From Tanytarsus gracilentus (Eukaryota; Arthropoda; Insecta; Diptera; Chironomidae), in the NCBI GenBank assembly GCA_038502055.1, contig JAXRKN010000044.1, positions 2,142,001-2,206,000 on the forward strand: a stretch of 64,000 nucleotides of DNA, in the 5' to 3' direction. This document shows, piece after piece, positions 13,602-26,679 of this stretch. Position numbers and translations under genes: made by a program. Within the stretch, counting starts at the first letter, position 1. Every line of letters begins with the position of its first letter. The notes below the pieces were generated by a model. It saw only the letters and a list, made by a program, of their open reading frames with translations. It was not told where the DNA came from and made no database searches.

Positions 13602-16600
13602 TTATTCATTTGTCTGACAAAGAAGAGCGACTCCGCGTTTTATCCAGTGATCCGCCTCAATATTGCTATCAAGCAAAATTGCAATGACATAATTTGTAGA
13701 ATGTCCCGTTGTCGACAAAGTTCCTTTTCTCTCTGAAGTCTTATAGACCGGTGACTTGAATCGAGAGCCCTCATTAAGTTCTCTTGTAAGGATTGGCTAA
13801 TGAGAAATTGAATGTCAAATTTTATCTCAACTCATGAATGTAAAATTTATGCGACTTACAACGAAATGAATGCAGGGGAAGCTGTTTATAATGACTTTTG
13901 GCATTTGTTCCACAATTGAATATTCCTCTTTGCTCCATCTTGCACCGTCGATATAAAGTCCATAAATGTAAACGCCATCCTCAGGAGCTTTAGTGATCCT
14001 AAGCAAAAAAAATATTATTTTTATTGGAAGTTTCAAAAATTTCTCTCACATTTTCTTATCGTCAACATCCAAGATTTTAAAATCAAATGCGAGCGTATCG
14101 ATGGGAATTTTATATTTGCGTGCATAATTTTGCATTGCACCCGTCAGAAATGCTTGTGTAAAGTAGAATCCAGACAGCCAAAAGCTCTGTGGCTTTCCAT
14201 TCTCGTACCACGTCTGTAAGAACTCTAAACGCTCAACGAAATCCCGAATGTAAGCGCCGACATGCTTAAGACTCGGATAAGACTTTTTCATCCAATTCGA
14301 TGGTATTTTCTTGAGCGAAAAAGCGACGATAATATCTTCAAGTTCTGCTGTCATAACAATTTTTCCAAGAATTGCATCGTGGAGATTTAAGCAGCTTCTT
14401 CTTATTTCGATTAATAAATTATTAAAACGTTCCATCTCCTGAACGAGCACCGTGTTCATTGACTCGTTATAATCAATTGGATATTTCTCTTTTGACGCTT
14501 CAATATCGAAATTAGATGGAAGCGATTTCGTAATGTCACTCAACATGCTCGTAATGAGTTTCTCACCCTCTGCCGATTGCGATGAGGATGTCTGCGAAAA
14601 AAGAGTATAATTTTCATGCCACTATTAAATATCCAGCACTAACCTGTGACGATAGTGTGTCATTCATGCCATCCAAAAATAGAATGGACGCATTCAAATC
14701 ACGTATCATGCTTGCATTTGTGTGAAGGCCAAATATCTCCGGACTCGGATCATTCGGTATTGTCTCATTTATATGCTTCACGACTTCACGATGCTCCACT
14801 CGACGTGGAATAATGTAAGTGGCATCAGTTTTCGAGAACTTGTACACAGGATCCTCGACAACACTCTCATTAACGAAGTCCTTTAGCAATGTGACAATTG
14901 TTCGTCTGTCCCATGCATCTGTAACTCGTCCACCATAATTGCATTCGCCAGTTAAGTAAGCGATTGCATCAAACGGAATTATCTCGTACTCATTAAGGAA
15001 CATTTGCAATTGTTTAACTGAAATTTGAAAGTCAGACTCGTTGAAGCCATAAAGGATGTTCCAGCCGAGTGCACCGAATTTTCGTCGCTCTTGTACGACA
15101 GCGTGGAAAAAGCAAATGCCATAGAGGAGCTTTGTAAATGCTCGATCCTTATCTGGGCATCCTGTAATTAACAATAAGAGGACAATTATGCTTAATTTGG
15201 AGAGTAATTAAAAAAGGTCTTTTTTACCCGAATAGAAGGCGACATCGTTCATCGGCTCCGAGTTGTATGATCTCAAGAGATTTTTCTGTAAGCCCGTTGG
15301 CGGTTCATTTGTTATTTTGATTCCATTCTGTAGCATCGCATTGGGAAATTTCTGCGATGGATAAGAGGTGAGCCACATTCTGAATGTACTGTCCGTGTTA
15401 AACATGTCCATCCGTTCCCACAAATATTCGAGTCTTGGCATCCACGAGTCGGCAAGATGACAGTTCTGAAGGCAAACCCAACCACCGAGAATTTGTGCTC
15501 TCTCAATCAGTGCCTCTGCCTTTACACCCTGTCCCTGTCCAAGCGATACCGATTGAAATGATTCATCAAATTTCAACTTTTCAGCAAACGACAGTATCGA
15601 TTGCATTGGATCGACACCAGGCGATAAAATGAAAATTAATGGCGTCAAGCAGTTTGAATCCTCAAAGGACTTTCCGATGTCAAATGGAGGCGGTGAAATG
15701 AAAGTTTTACCCATTTGTCGCTCAATAAACACGGCAACCGCGTTGACAAATTTATCCGTTCGAAGGGCGTTCACAACAAGCAGCTTCTCAAATGTTGTCA
15801 ATTTCGAGTCCCAAATGCCAGGCATTGGAATATCCTCCGGCTTTAAATCATCGTATATTTGCTTCCATGTACTCATGTGCTCATTGAAGTTCTCGATAAA
15901 ACCATCGCTAAAGCCGTGAAGTTGTTTCAATTGTAAAATGTTTGTCCAAATTTTATCGCTAATCCAACTAGGATCGGGATTTTTAAATACGCTTGCGATT
16001 TTGTCGTCAACTTTTTCACCTAAACATTATTTTATAGATTTTAATAAATTCATCGACAAAAACTTCAACTCACCCCTCTGCAATAAAAATTGCAGCTCTT
16101 CCATTTTTAGCTGTTTATTTGACAACATGATTTTAGTTGTGAGTATGAATGCAAATAAAAGTTTATCCTTCTCAAATAGCGAGCGACAGACGTTGTTGTA
16201 CAAGTTAATAGTCACCGCATCGATTAGAAACTTTAAGCGCTTTACGATGTGCTTACTCTTGTTAGCATTTTCAATGCTGAATATGTACAAATTTACGTAC
16301 CAGCTGAGCGAGAATTGATACATGGGATCGAGATTCGGCAAGTCAGTGATGGAATAGTAAATTGTGGCTGCGTGTGTCGCCACTTGCTTGTAACTCTCAC
16401 GAAATTCTTCGAGCTTTCGCTCCGTCACGATTGATTCTTCCTGCTTAAGCTTAATGTCAACAGCTATTGATTTCGAGTCATCGAGCATTTTTATGGCAGT
16501 CTCATCCTCTAGAATGTCACCCGCTGAATCGGAGAGTGTTCGCAAGATGCTGTCTTCGATTGACCTCAACATGGCTTGATTTGAAGCTTTTTCAGCGATC

Positions 16601-19600
16601 AAGTTCTGTCGCATTTCTTGTAAGTCAGGACGCTCTTTGCTGACGACAATACCAAGCAGTTGATCTTCCAATCCCTGAAGTGTTAATGCAAAATTGATGA
16701 TGGTGACTTTATTGAAAACTTCTGGAAGATAATGGGGATTTCGCATAGCTGTAGTCATGTACAGTCGGAAATTGGGTGACACTTGAAGTGCATTTTCGCC
16801 CAAGTTTATAAAAGTTTTATCTTGCTGCTTGTACATTTGACGAGATAAAAGTGGATCTAATGGTGCTTCAAGTTCCTCGAGAATATTTTCAATTAAAACT
16901 GGATGACCATTTTCGATAGAATTTTCAACTTTTTTCATCCAATCGGATTGTGTGAATTTAATCACTACAATATCATTACGACGCTCCAGTTCTTTGATCC
17001 CTAATTTTTTTAAATAAAAAAATTAATTCTTAGTTTTAAATTTTATCGCTCACATTTGTTGGCTTGATTTTGTGGATCAATAAACAGCGAATATCTCGTC
17101 GAGTTATCCATAATAATCGCATTTTCAATCGAGAAAGTGTCATTCGGCAGTCCCGAAAGATTCCAATTTTGAATTTTAATTTGAACGCCAAATATGGAAA
17201 TGAAATTAAATGCTCGCGATTGCGGGATATTTAAATCGACACAAAGTTTGTGCCACTCATTGACGCATTTAGCGCGATATGGTAAGGTTAGCGGCGAGAG
17301 GTATGCAATTAATCCGCATGAAATGAGAATGTCACCGGGGAGACAGTCGTAAATTAATTGGAGCTCGCCCGCTGCGCTTCTCCATCGATCACCCTCACCG
17401 CCGAGACTGCCGAGCAATGTTTCAGCCCGCTCGAGTTTCTTACGACACATTTCAACTTCATCCTCGACTTTTTGTCTCCTTATCATCGCTTCGTCCTTTT
17501 TTGTGTGGGAGAGAGAAGAATGAAATTAATTTTCATTAAAAGACTCTTTTTCATAAATATTTTCTCACCAAATCTTGATTAAGTTTCATGACTTTCTCCT
17601 CGAGCTTCATCGCCATTTCTCTCTTCTCCGTTAACAATGTCATTGTCTCCTCATATGTTTTTTTTGAATCCTCGAGCTTTGCCTTTTTCGGTGCGACAAT
17701 CTTTGCGACAGCATCATACAAGTCCATTGCAATGACCCATTTACATAAACCCTCTGCCGCTGACGATGCTTTTGCGACAATTTCAGGTTTGAAATCCTTA
17801 TGTGGAATAAAATCTTTGCGAATTTTCACCATAATTTCGGGCTTTATGTTGTCCTTATCGTACTCTTTAAGATTCTGCAGAAATTGCATGTCGCCGAGGA
17901 GACGCTTCGAAGGTCCCCAATAATCGAGTACTTTCTTTCCTGTCGGGTCGGGCACTTTATCGGGAAGAATCGATTTCATTACACAAACGGCCGCCATTAC
18001 CAACTTAACGACATCCGGTGGATTTTTCATAGATTTAACGAGCGTGATATCGGAAGGTTTCAGTGTATTGAGTGCCGAAATGGCATCCTCTAAAATCGGT
18101 ATGGCGCTCGCTAAATCTTTCTCGCATTCAGCATTCAACGCCAATGACTCGGCTGCTTGCTTATTGGCGATAATCTCATCACGTTTCACTTGCTCAGCTG
18201 TGAGTTCGGCTTCGATAGATTCTTTCTCGATTTCTTCCATCATTTTCTTAGACTCTTCAGCGAGAACTTTCAGCTGCGGCTGTTTGGCTTCCAAATCAAT
18301 TTGCATTTGTGCCACAGTCTCTGCCGCATCTTTAAGTCGATCCAAGCCGACAAGATATCGCATTTTATTACCCATAACCTCCTTTTGCTTACGATCAATT
18401 AGGGTGACAAAAGATTTTATTAACTCGAGATAGCATGCAGATGTGAAGTAAGTCACTCGACCAGTTTCCTAAACACATAAAAATTTAGATTTATAAAATT
18501 CTTAAATCTCTAAACTTACCTTCAAAAACTCATCCGACATGTCGAGTGCAGTCAAGTGGAAATTTTTGAAAATCTTTACAACATTTTCCTTTATTTCTTC
18601 CGGTATTTTCACATCAATCACAAACTTCTGCGCTACCATTTCGAGAGCATTTTCGGGCCATGTATCGTACCAATCGATTGTACAGCAATTTACAAGCGAT
18701 GGATAAAGCCTTAAGCGATTTCGAAACGATGAACCGATTGGACTGAAGCACAAGATTAAGTGGAGCTTACTTTTACATCGATTAATGAAAAATTGGAACA
18801 CTTGAAGGGGAGGAATGTCCAAATTTCGATTGCCACCCTGGGCGGCTAGACGAACCATTTCTAAAACTTCTTGTCTCTCGTCAATTTGAAAAATATTTGG
18901 TACTTCACCGAGATTTAAGAGACACTCGATATCTTGCAAAAATTCTTCCATTTTCATTTGGCCTTCGGTGAAGAGAAAAACTGTGTCCTTTCCACTCCCA
19001 CCCGCCTCTTTAACAATCACTTTAAGATCGTCGCGGAACTCATTAAGACCGTAATTTTTTCTTATTTCAGGCTGAAAGAGTTTTTGTCCTAAAATTGCGG
19101 CTGCTAACCTCGTCAACGATTGTCGGCCGGAACCGCCTTGGCCGACGAGCAATGCGGAACCTCCCGGCAAGCTCATAATGCGGCAAATTTTATTTAAATG
19201 CTGAAGTGCATACTCAAATAGGACAACATCCATTTTTCGAGTATTAGTCGCATTGTACTCCTCAAGGCATTGATAAGCGAGAGTCCGAAGAGAGGCGGAA
19301 TTCTGGACGAGTTCATATTTACGCTCCTCGATTTCGGCATCGAGATCAAAATAGCCTAAATATATAAAATTTATTTAAAAATTAAACATTTTTGAAATTT
19401 TAAACTTTACCTCCAAAAAGTAATTCATTCATTTTCTCATGCGTCATTTTTTCATCTCCCACCAAATCCTCAAACAATTCCTCAAGCTGTTCCTTATAAT
19501 GTACTTTAACACATGACGACAACTTCTTAAATGCCTTCGCACGGTCTTCGTCATTAACAAGTCGATCGAAGAACACGCGCAAAGTTTCATGACACCAAAT

Positions 19601-22600
19601 CTTTGCGAACATCTTTTTGCTATCGACAGACTCTTTTCGGAGTAAAGCACAGCCGGCAACAACTCTCGAAATATCGCGAAGATTAAATACATAATGAGAC
19701 TTTGATGGTGTCGGAAGCATTTCTTTAACAGCAAAGTTATAAATTTCAATTGTGGCATTGACAATGTTGGTACAGCTTTGAATTACATCGGCTGCGTGTC
19801 CATTTCTCTTATAAATGTCGAGGAGAAGTGAGTGAAAAATTCTAAAGAAAATTAAACAATTAAAATTGTCGCTCTCTTCTTATTAAATTTCCTACCTGTA
19901 ATTTGTCTCATCCGAAAAAAGATTTATAGCAAAAATATTAAAGTGCGATAAAAATCTCGAATAGACGTCTTGTCGCGAACCGCCAACAAGCCCACATGCA
20001 GCGACAATTAAAACATCTTGAAGATGAATTTTTGTCGTATCTTTCAAGTCGTACCAGTGTTTTTTGTCAAAGTACTGTCGAATGAGCTCGATGGGCGGTT
20101 GAGCACCGTAAACTTCCTTGAACGGCATGTTTATGTCATCGATAAAGAGGACGCACTTTAATCCTTTTGGTGGTCCATAAATTCCCTTGCGTCTCTTTAT
20201 CAACTTCGACAGAATCAATTCTTGCGTTTGATTCGCGGTAATTTGAACCGTAAACGTGACAAAAGATGGAGCAAATTTATCCTCCGACAATCGCATCATG
20301 TTATTTTGAATATAAAAGGACTTTCCCGTTCCGGTCGGTCCCACGCATAGGAAGGGTCGATTGTATTTAAAATGAAGATTAAACAAGTGAGAATATCGAG
20401 CGGTGTCAATGGTCGGAATTTGAAGGGTCGAGCCAAAAGTTTCAATTTTCATATTTCGAACGAGATCCGGCCAATACTTCCATGCGCCTTTCTGCTTAAA
20501 AATGTAAACGTAGTCGATGATTAGTCCATCCGGCGGTACTGAAACCTCCACTTTTCCCACTTCCGCTGGCAGCGGTGTGTTCCAAATCTACATTGAAAAA
20601 GAGAGAAAACAAAAGAATGATTCGCTGTCAACAATAAATCATTGTGAGATGAGAGACAATGCAAGAGTCAAAATAGCTCTGAAAGTTATAAATATTTAAA
20701 AAAGTTTATAAATTTTAAATTTAATAAAATTGAATTTTTAAATTATTAAGTCTCCATCCCTTCTCTCCGAATGAAAAAGCGCACCTCACGGTAGAATTCA
20801 TCAAACTTAATTCGCGATTCCGTATTCATATTTCCACTAAAGCCCCAAATGACAGCGTAAGAGATAGCAGCTTGAAACCATGACGTGATAAATTTTGCAG
20901 ATTCATCTGAATTTTCCTCCATTGCCTCATCCAAGAGCATCTCGAAAATCGATAATGTCGTCATGACGATGTTGATGTCGCCGGGCTTTAGGAATTGTTG
21001 ACAGTTTTTGCGAACGAAAGTCAAACAATCGGGAATTATCCACCGAAGCGTTGCCATAATGATTGGCTGAAATTCAACATTGGACCAAATTGGATTGCAT
21101 TTACTGAGCCATGAGAGTGCACACGCATCCCAGCCGATTGAAACGGGCTCAAAATAAATCATGCCACACCGTGAAACCTTTGGTTAAAAATTATTCAATG
21201 AAATTTCATCAATTTTTGACAAATGTCAAAAAATATTTTCTTACCGTTGCCGGTGAGGCTTGCGACAAATCCATAACCTCAAAAACCATTGACATTTCTG
21301 AGGACATTGTCATAACCTCGCCGGATGTTAGACAAAGCTTTTTATTGTCATCGAGGACCGTGTTCATGTTTTCAATCCACACAGCATCCACAGGTCCATC
21401 AAATACCAGAAGCTTACGGTCAGGCGAGGGATCAGTTGCAAAATTGCGAAACATTGTCGAGGCAATGCCATCGCTCCATTCATAAGAGATTGGATCAAAT
21501 GCACCATAAAGTTGTCCCATAGTAATTGACTTCGGGTTGACTGTATCCCACTGAACACGCTGGAAAAAAGGGTTCTCATCCGGATATTGGTCATTTAATC
21601 TCGTAAGGCATTCGGCCAGTACACGAATGGTGCTTGTCTTTCCTGAAAAAGGCTCGCCCACCAGCATGAAGCCATGCCTCACAATCAACATCTCAAATGT
21701 CTGAATGACTTTTGTTAAAAACTCCTTTTTGGGTTGGAGATGAAATTCTTCGCAAACGACATTGAAAACTTCCGTTAAGTGTTGATAATCAACTTCCGGC
21801 ATTTCCACATTCGGAAATAAATCGGAAATGATGCCTTGAAAAAGCGGAATATCAAACGAGAGGAATTTTGGCAAATTTACATCCAATAAGGAGCGCAACA
21901 GTAAAATATCTTCACGTTCATCAGGAAATTGCTTCTTGAGGTTTCCACACGCTTGCAAAACAGTTTTTACAGCTCGCATGCCATAGTCATAATGATTTTG
22001 TGAGCTCAACTGCTCCGAACACAATCGATATGTTGTTACAATTTTAACCGAGAGTGTTCTTGCATCAACAAACCCGTAGCTGTAGAGTGAAATTTCAGCA
22101 ATCATAGCATAGTCGGGCACCATCATTGCCACGGTTCGAAATAGCACTTTGAGGTTATCTGGCAGTTCGCTTCTGCCAGCGTAACCTATAATGAAATTTA
22201 TGAGGTTAAAAATGGTCTTTAAAGAGTTTTTCTACGTTCATACCCGGATTCATCGTAATGCACACATAACATGCGGGATTAAGTTTCAACTCGGTTCCTT
22301 CGAAAATAAAAGTTTCCAGATGGCCTCGAACAGCGAGTACAATTTGAAGAATTTGTTGAGCGATTACAGAAAGCACTTCCAACTCAATTCGATTAAATTC
22401 ATCGAAACATGCCCATGCACCTGAAGATGCAAGTCCTTTAAAAAATTTACCCATCGCCTTGTAATCGAGACCATCGGAGCAGTTGAAAACTTTACATTGT
22501 ACGGCAAGAGCTTTCGCGAGATCTTTGGTGGTTTCAGTTTTGCCAGTTCCGGCGGGGCTTTTTAAAGAAATAAATTTATAAAAAATTTACTGGTAAAATT

Positions 22601-25600
22601 TCAATTCTCACCCTTCAGGTGCTCCATTTAAGTGAAGCTGATAAGCAGCCATCAAGGTTCTATAACATCTGTCCGTCAATGGCGTTATCACAAGTCGATC
22701 GGAATTTCCCAAATATTCATTAGAGAAAGGAACTTCAGCATTGATAATTCGCACCCTCGCCGCATCATCAATCATGTAATATCTCAATTGTGAAAGCCAC
22801 TGAAAATCATCTTGAGAGTGAATTTTATTCTTCACCAGCATATCGACCAAATCCTTCGCATGCACGTCAATTACGATTAAAGCTTTCACACTGATGCGGG
22901 TTATGTTAGAAATTTCTTTGCTTCTGATAAGCGCGACAGTTTCAGTTAGCTGATCTTGAAGCTCCTTCAAATAGTCATCGACACCCTTTTTCGACGCATA
23001 TCTCGATTCAATCTCAATGGCCCAATAAATTTGCGACACACAAAGCACAACCATACCCGGCCATTTTGTAATCCACTCAGTTCTTTTCACCTCAACGTAA
23101 TTTGCATAACTTTTAGAAGTTTCATTACGAACTGACGCCAACATTTGCTCTTCGGTCTGAAGGAGCCACTTTTCAACACTACCTCGAGCATCAGAGGTCG
23201 AAACTTTCTCAACAAACTCAACTTCCTCCTTCTCAATGCTAATCATTGCAAGTGCATCCATATCATCGTTGAACCTTAGCTTATTGATACCCTCAAAGCA
23301 CTTATTGAGATGCGGTTGCACGCGCATAGGATCTTTAGTTTCCGATAAAATTTCGAGCATCTCATCATTGCTGAGGAAGAAGAAGCGAGCAAAGTAAAGA
23401 CGTTTTTGCTCCAAATATCGATTGACGCCATTAATTACGTTCTCCATCATTTCATTGGCATTCTCCATTGCCTCCAATAAGCCAGGTTGAGCTGCAGTCA
23501 TCATGACGTTGGGATCTTTTGTGACTGCCTGAAATTATTTTAATTGTCACCATTTTAAATTCGTGCATTTAAATTTCATACCATCATGTATCGCCTGTAG
23601 ATTTGATCGACTTGCGTAAACAATCGTCCCTCTTCCGGCATTTGTGCAACGATGTCCTTTGATGAGAAAATTGGCAGCAAGTAAAGCCACGTAATTTGAA
23701 CCTTTCCCCATTGTTCAATTGTATTTTGGACACGCATGAGTTTGTTGTACCACTCTTTTACCTCCTTCTCGCTTGGCTTCACAAATGCGCTGCCTCGCAT
23801 CGAAAGTGTTTTAATGATATGGTCATCGAGTAGAGCTTGGACATCTTCAATGCTCGTTAGAATTGTAATGCCAGTTGTTTTATATTCGCCGACCGTAAAA
23901 TTTACATCATCCCACTCGTGAATCATTGCGGTGAGATCTTGCTGCAGTTGAAGCTCTTTGCATGCACCGATTGAAATTATTTCGCACTCGTCAAGACATC
24001 CCAAATTCAGGTTGATGATTTTACGAAGGGTCGTTCCGGCATTTGGCTTTTTAAATTAAATTAAATAATTTAACAAATATATGAAAAATAAATTTTACCT
24101 GTAAATCCATTTGCGCCACTTTCGACATTTCATCCCAGTGTCGTTCTCTCAGTGCTGGATTGCACATTATTGTAACAACATGCACACCATGACGAAAGTC
24201 TTTAATTGTCTGAATCATTCGAGCGCAAATTTTTAAGGGTGCTGGCAACTTTTCAACATCAGGGTCATCGCTTTGTCCTTTGAATTTACACTCGATATTT
24301 TCAGTATCAGATTTAATTTTATTTCGGTAAAACTTTTGAGTCTTTTGAAACTCTTTAAGAAATTCTTCGGTTGTGGTTTGAACAAATTTAGGGTCGAGAT
24401 ATTCGAAGCAACCATCCATCCACACATCATTGTATCGATACCATTTTATGCATAGATGAATGAGCGTGCCGAAAGGTATCACAAATGACTTCATTTGTTC
24501 GAGAAGTGCTGACTGAGTTTTGGGAAACTTAAAGAGCGTTTCCTCCTTATTCAGCCACTTTACGTGGTCGTCGAAAATTATCAACTCGTCGATGAACTTC
24601 TGCAGCACACGTGAATATTCCTTAAACTTTGTCGTGTCAGTCATATCATTGATGACGGTGAGGTTAGGTACCAAATCTTTTAACCGCTCTTGCATTTGCT
24701 TTGATACCACAGAAAGTTTCTCCTCAAATTGATATTTCATCGATTCAAAGTTGGTGTTACCGAGTTCAAAGATAATTGAAGAGTTTTTGTACCTTTTTGG
24801 GGTGGAAAATGTTTAAAGAGTCATCATAAAAATATTTTTTCATAAATGCATCAAAAACTTATCAAAAAACGATAATAAACTCACCAGTCGACAACTTCCA
24901 TTAGCAATTGCTTATGTTCACGATCCATCTCAGTCAGCTCAATAATTTGACCGGTCAATCGAAGGCAATTGCGAATCTTTTCTCCCAACTCATCCATCAC
25001 CGTTTTTTTCACATGCATTAAATATTCGCCAGTCTTAAAAAGTGCTTCTGTCGAGGTCGGAACTTCCAAAGCTCTTCCCTTAATCTCCTCATACTCATTG
25101 GAAATCCTTCGAATGTCCGCTTTATGTTTTGTAATTATTTTATCAACAATTCTTTTAATCAATCTTTCGCTGATGTTTCTTAAGCCACAAACGGCATCCG
25201 ACTGTGACACAATGGCCTCATTGAAATACTCTTTTTGTACCAAGAGCTTTAGTTTGTCAATGTAGAGTTTATATTTCTCGACCTCCTCAAAATACTCCTC
25301 GAAAGTTCGCTCAACGGTTAAATATTCGTTGAGCTCACGTCGCGCTTGATCCGAGCTGAGTCCATAAAATTCATGTTGAAATGTTTGCAAGTACAGCATG
25401 ATGGGAGAGTAAGAGGTTGTCAGTACTCGCTGAAGTGAGCTGTGAATGTCTTGCAAAACAGTCTCATTTAACTCAACCTTAATGCTCATGCGAACGTTTT
25501 CGAATTTTGTCTTGTCAGCAATGAGAAATTCAATCGAATCGAGATTGTTACCAATCTCATTTATAAGGTCGATAAAGTTGTGATACATCTCGTAAATTTC

Positions 25601-26679
25601 CTCGATTGTCGGGCACAAGTCGATGCGCTCGTCACAGATTGCGATGATTTTCAAGAACGGTATCTCATGACGATTTAATATTACCGCATTAAGGTGCTCA
25701 ATTGTGCGCATTTTAAGGCAATTTATTTGACGAGCGATGAGACCTGTTGCCGCATCCCATGACTTTTGCCACTGTTTCCTTGTCAACCGATATTCGTTTT
25801 GCTTGCGAAAATGTTTCGTGATTATTTTTATAATCTTTGGATACCAAATCTTTTTGATGAAGGCCGAATTTTCGGCGAGATCTTTTTTGGTGAAATCTCG
25901 AATGTCGTGAATGCCGAGTTGACCGAGCTGACGGTATCGTGCGAAATTTATGAGGGTATTGGGAAAGTCCTTGTTCGAATAAAAATGAATGCATCTGGAA
26001 AAATATTTAAAAATTTTAATTTTCGACACTGTTGACGATTTAGTAAAAAAATCTTCACTCACCTCACGAAAGGATAAATGATGAACAAATTTTTCCTAAT
26101 TTTCTCACGATTCTTTAAAAACTTCTCGTAATTTTCCGTACGACCGAGTCGCTTAAATTGAAATTCATCTCGTGGCGGTATGAAGTCCTCTGGCATTGGC
26201 TTCAACAGCTTATTCATACTGAATGCCTTCATCAATCGATCATACTCGCCATGAACTTCGCTCATATATTCGTTCACTATCGATGGATACTTGTCACGTA
26301 AACGTTTCGATGAGTAGCTGATGATTTTTTGTTCAGTCTTTTTCATCATTTTCGGTATGGGAGTGTTTCGTGCATAGAATCGAAGTTTATTGATGTGCAC
26401 ATGAGGATGAACGTTGACCACCGGCTCAATTTCATCCTCTTCGATAGGCTTACGGCAAATTTGAATTTTGCTCTGGAAGATATGAAGTGATTTTGAGTGC
26501 ATCGAAATAATAAATCAATCACAAACCTTCATTGCATTCAACTCGAGCTGAGATTGACGTCGATGACTTCGAATATCTTCGAGTCGCAATTTTAACAGCG
26601 GATTTTTCATATACGGTTCATTGTCGTATTTATCAAGCTTGTCGCAAGGCTTGTGGAGTTTTTTCAAATTTTTACTCAT
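13602..26679 (-). CDS. axonemal dynein heavy chain, inner-arm DNAH7/DNAH3 type
   Basis: Complete motor ATPase of cilia and flagella; in flies expected in sperm and chordotonal neurons. Twenty exons, 5' to 3': 26679-26527, 26472-26063, 25994-24885, 24792-24099, 24046-23582, 23528-22612, 22557-22244, 22185-21245, 21177-20785, 20587-19896, 19841-19411, 19355-18520, 18468-17569, 17495-17054, 17000-16074, 16019-15228, 15161-14644, 14591-14050, 13998-13860, 13796-13602. All phases agree, giving about 3,936 aa, normal for single-headed inner-arm chains. P-loops: AAA1 GPAGTGKTETT (about aa 1250), AAA2 GEPFSGKTS (about 1530), AAA3 GPTGTGKS (about 1880), AAA4 GQGGSGRQSL (about 2240). Walker B ACFDEFNR, then MNPGYAGRSELPDN and SPATVSRCGMIYFEP. 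Coiled-coil stalk about 2450-2900; QANKWI follows; the C-terminus has GARW and STTGHSTNYVI. An in-frame TAA precedes the ATG. DNAH7 (Dhc36C) versus DNAH3 (Dhc62B) is unresolved. Confidence 0.95.

Noticed and set aside
18044..18433. 129-codon plus-strand frame inside the dynein gene
   Set aside because: It lies opposite the dynein stalk exon and is Ser-rich only because of the antisense reading of that coiled coil.
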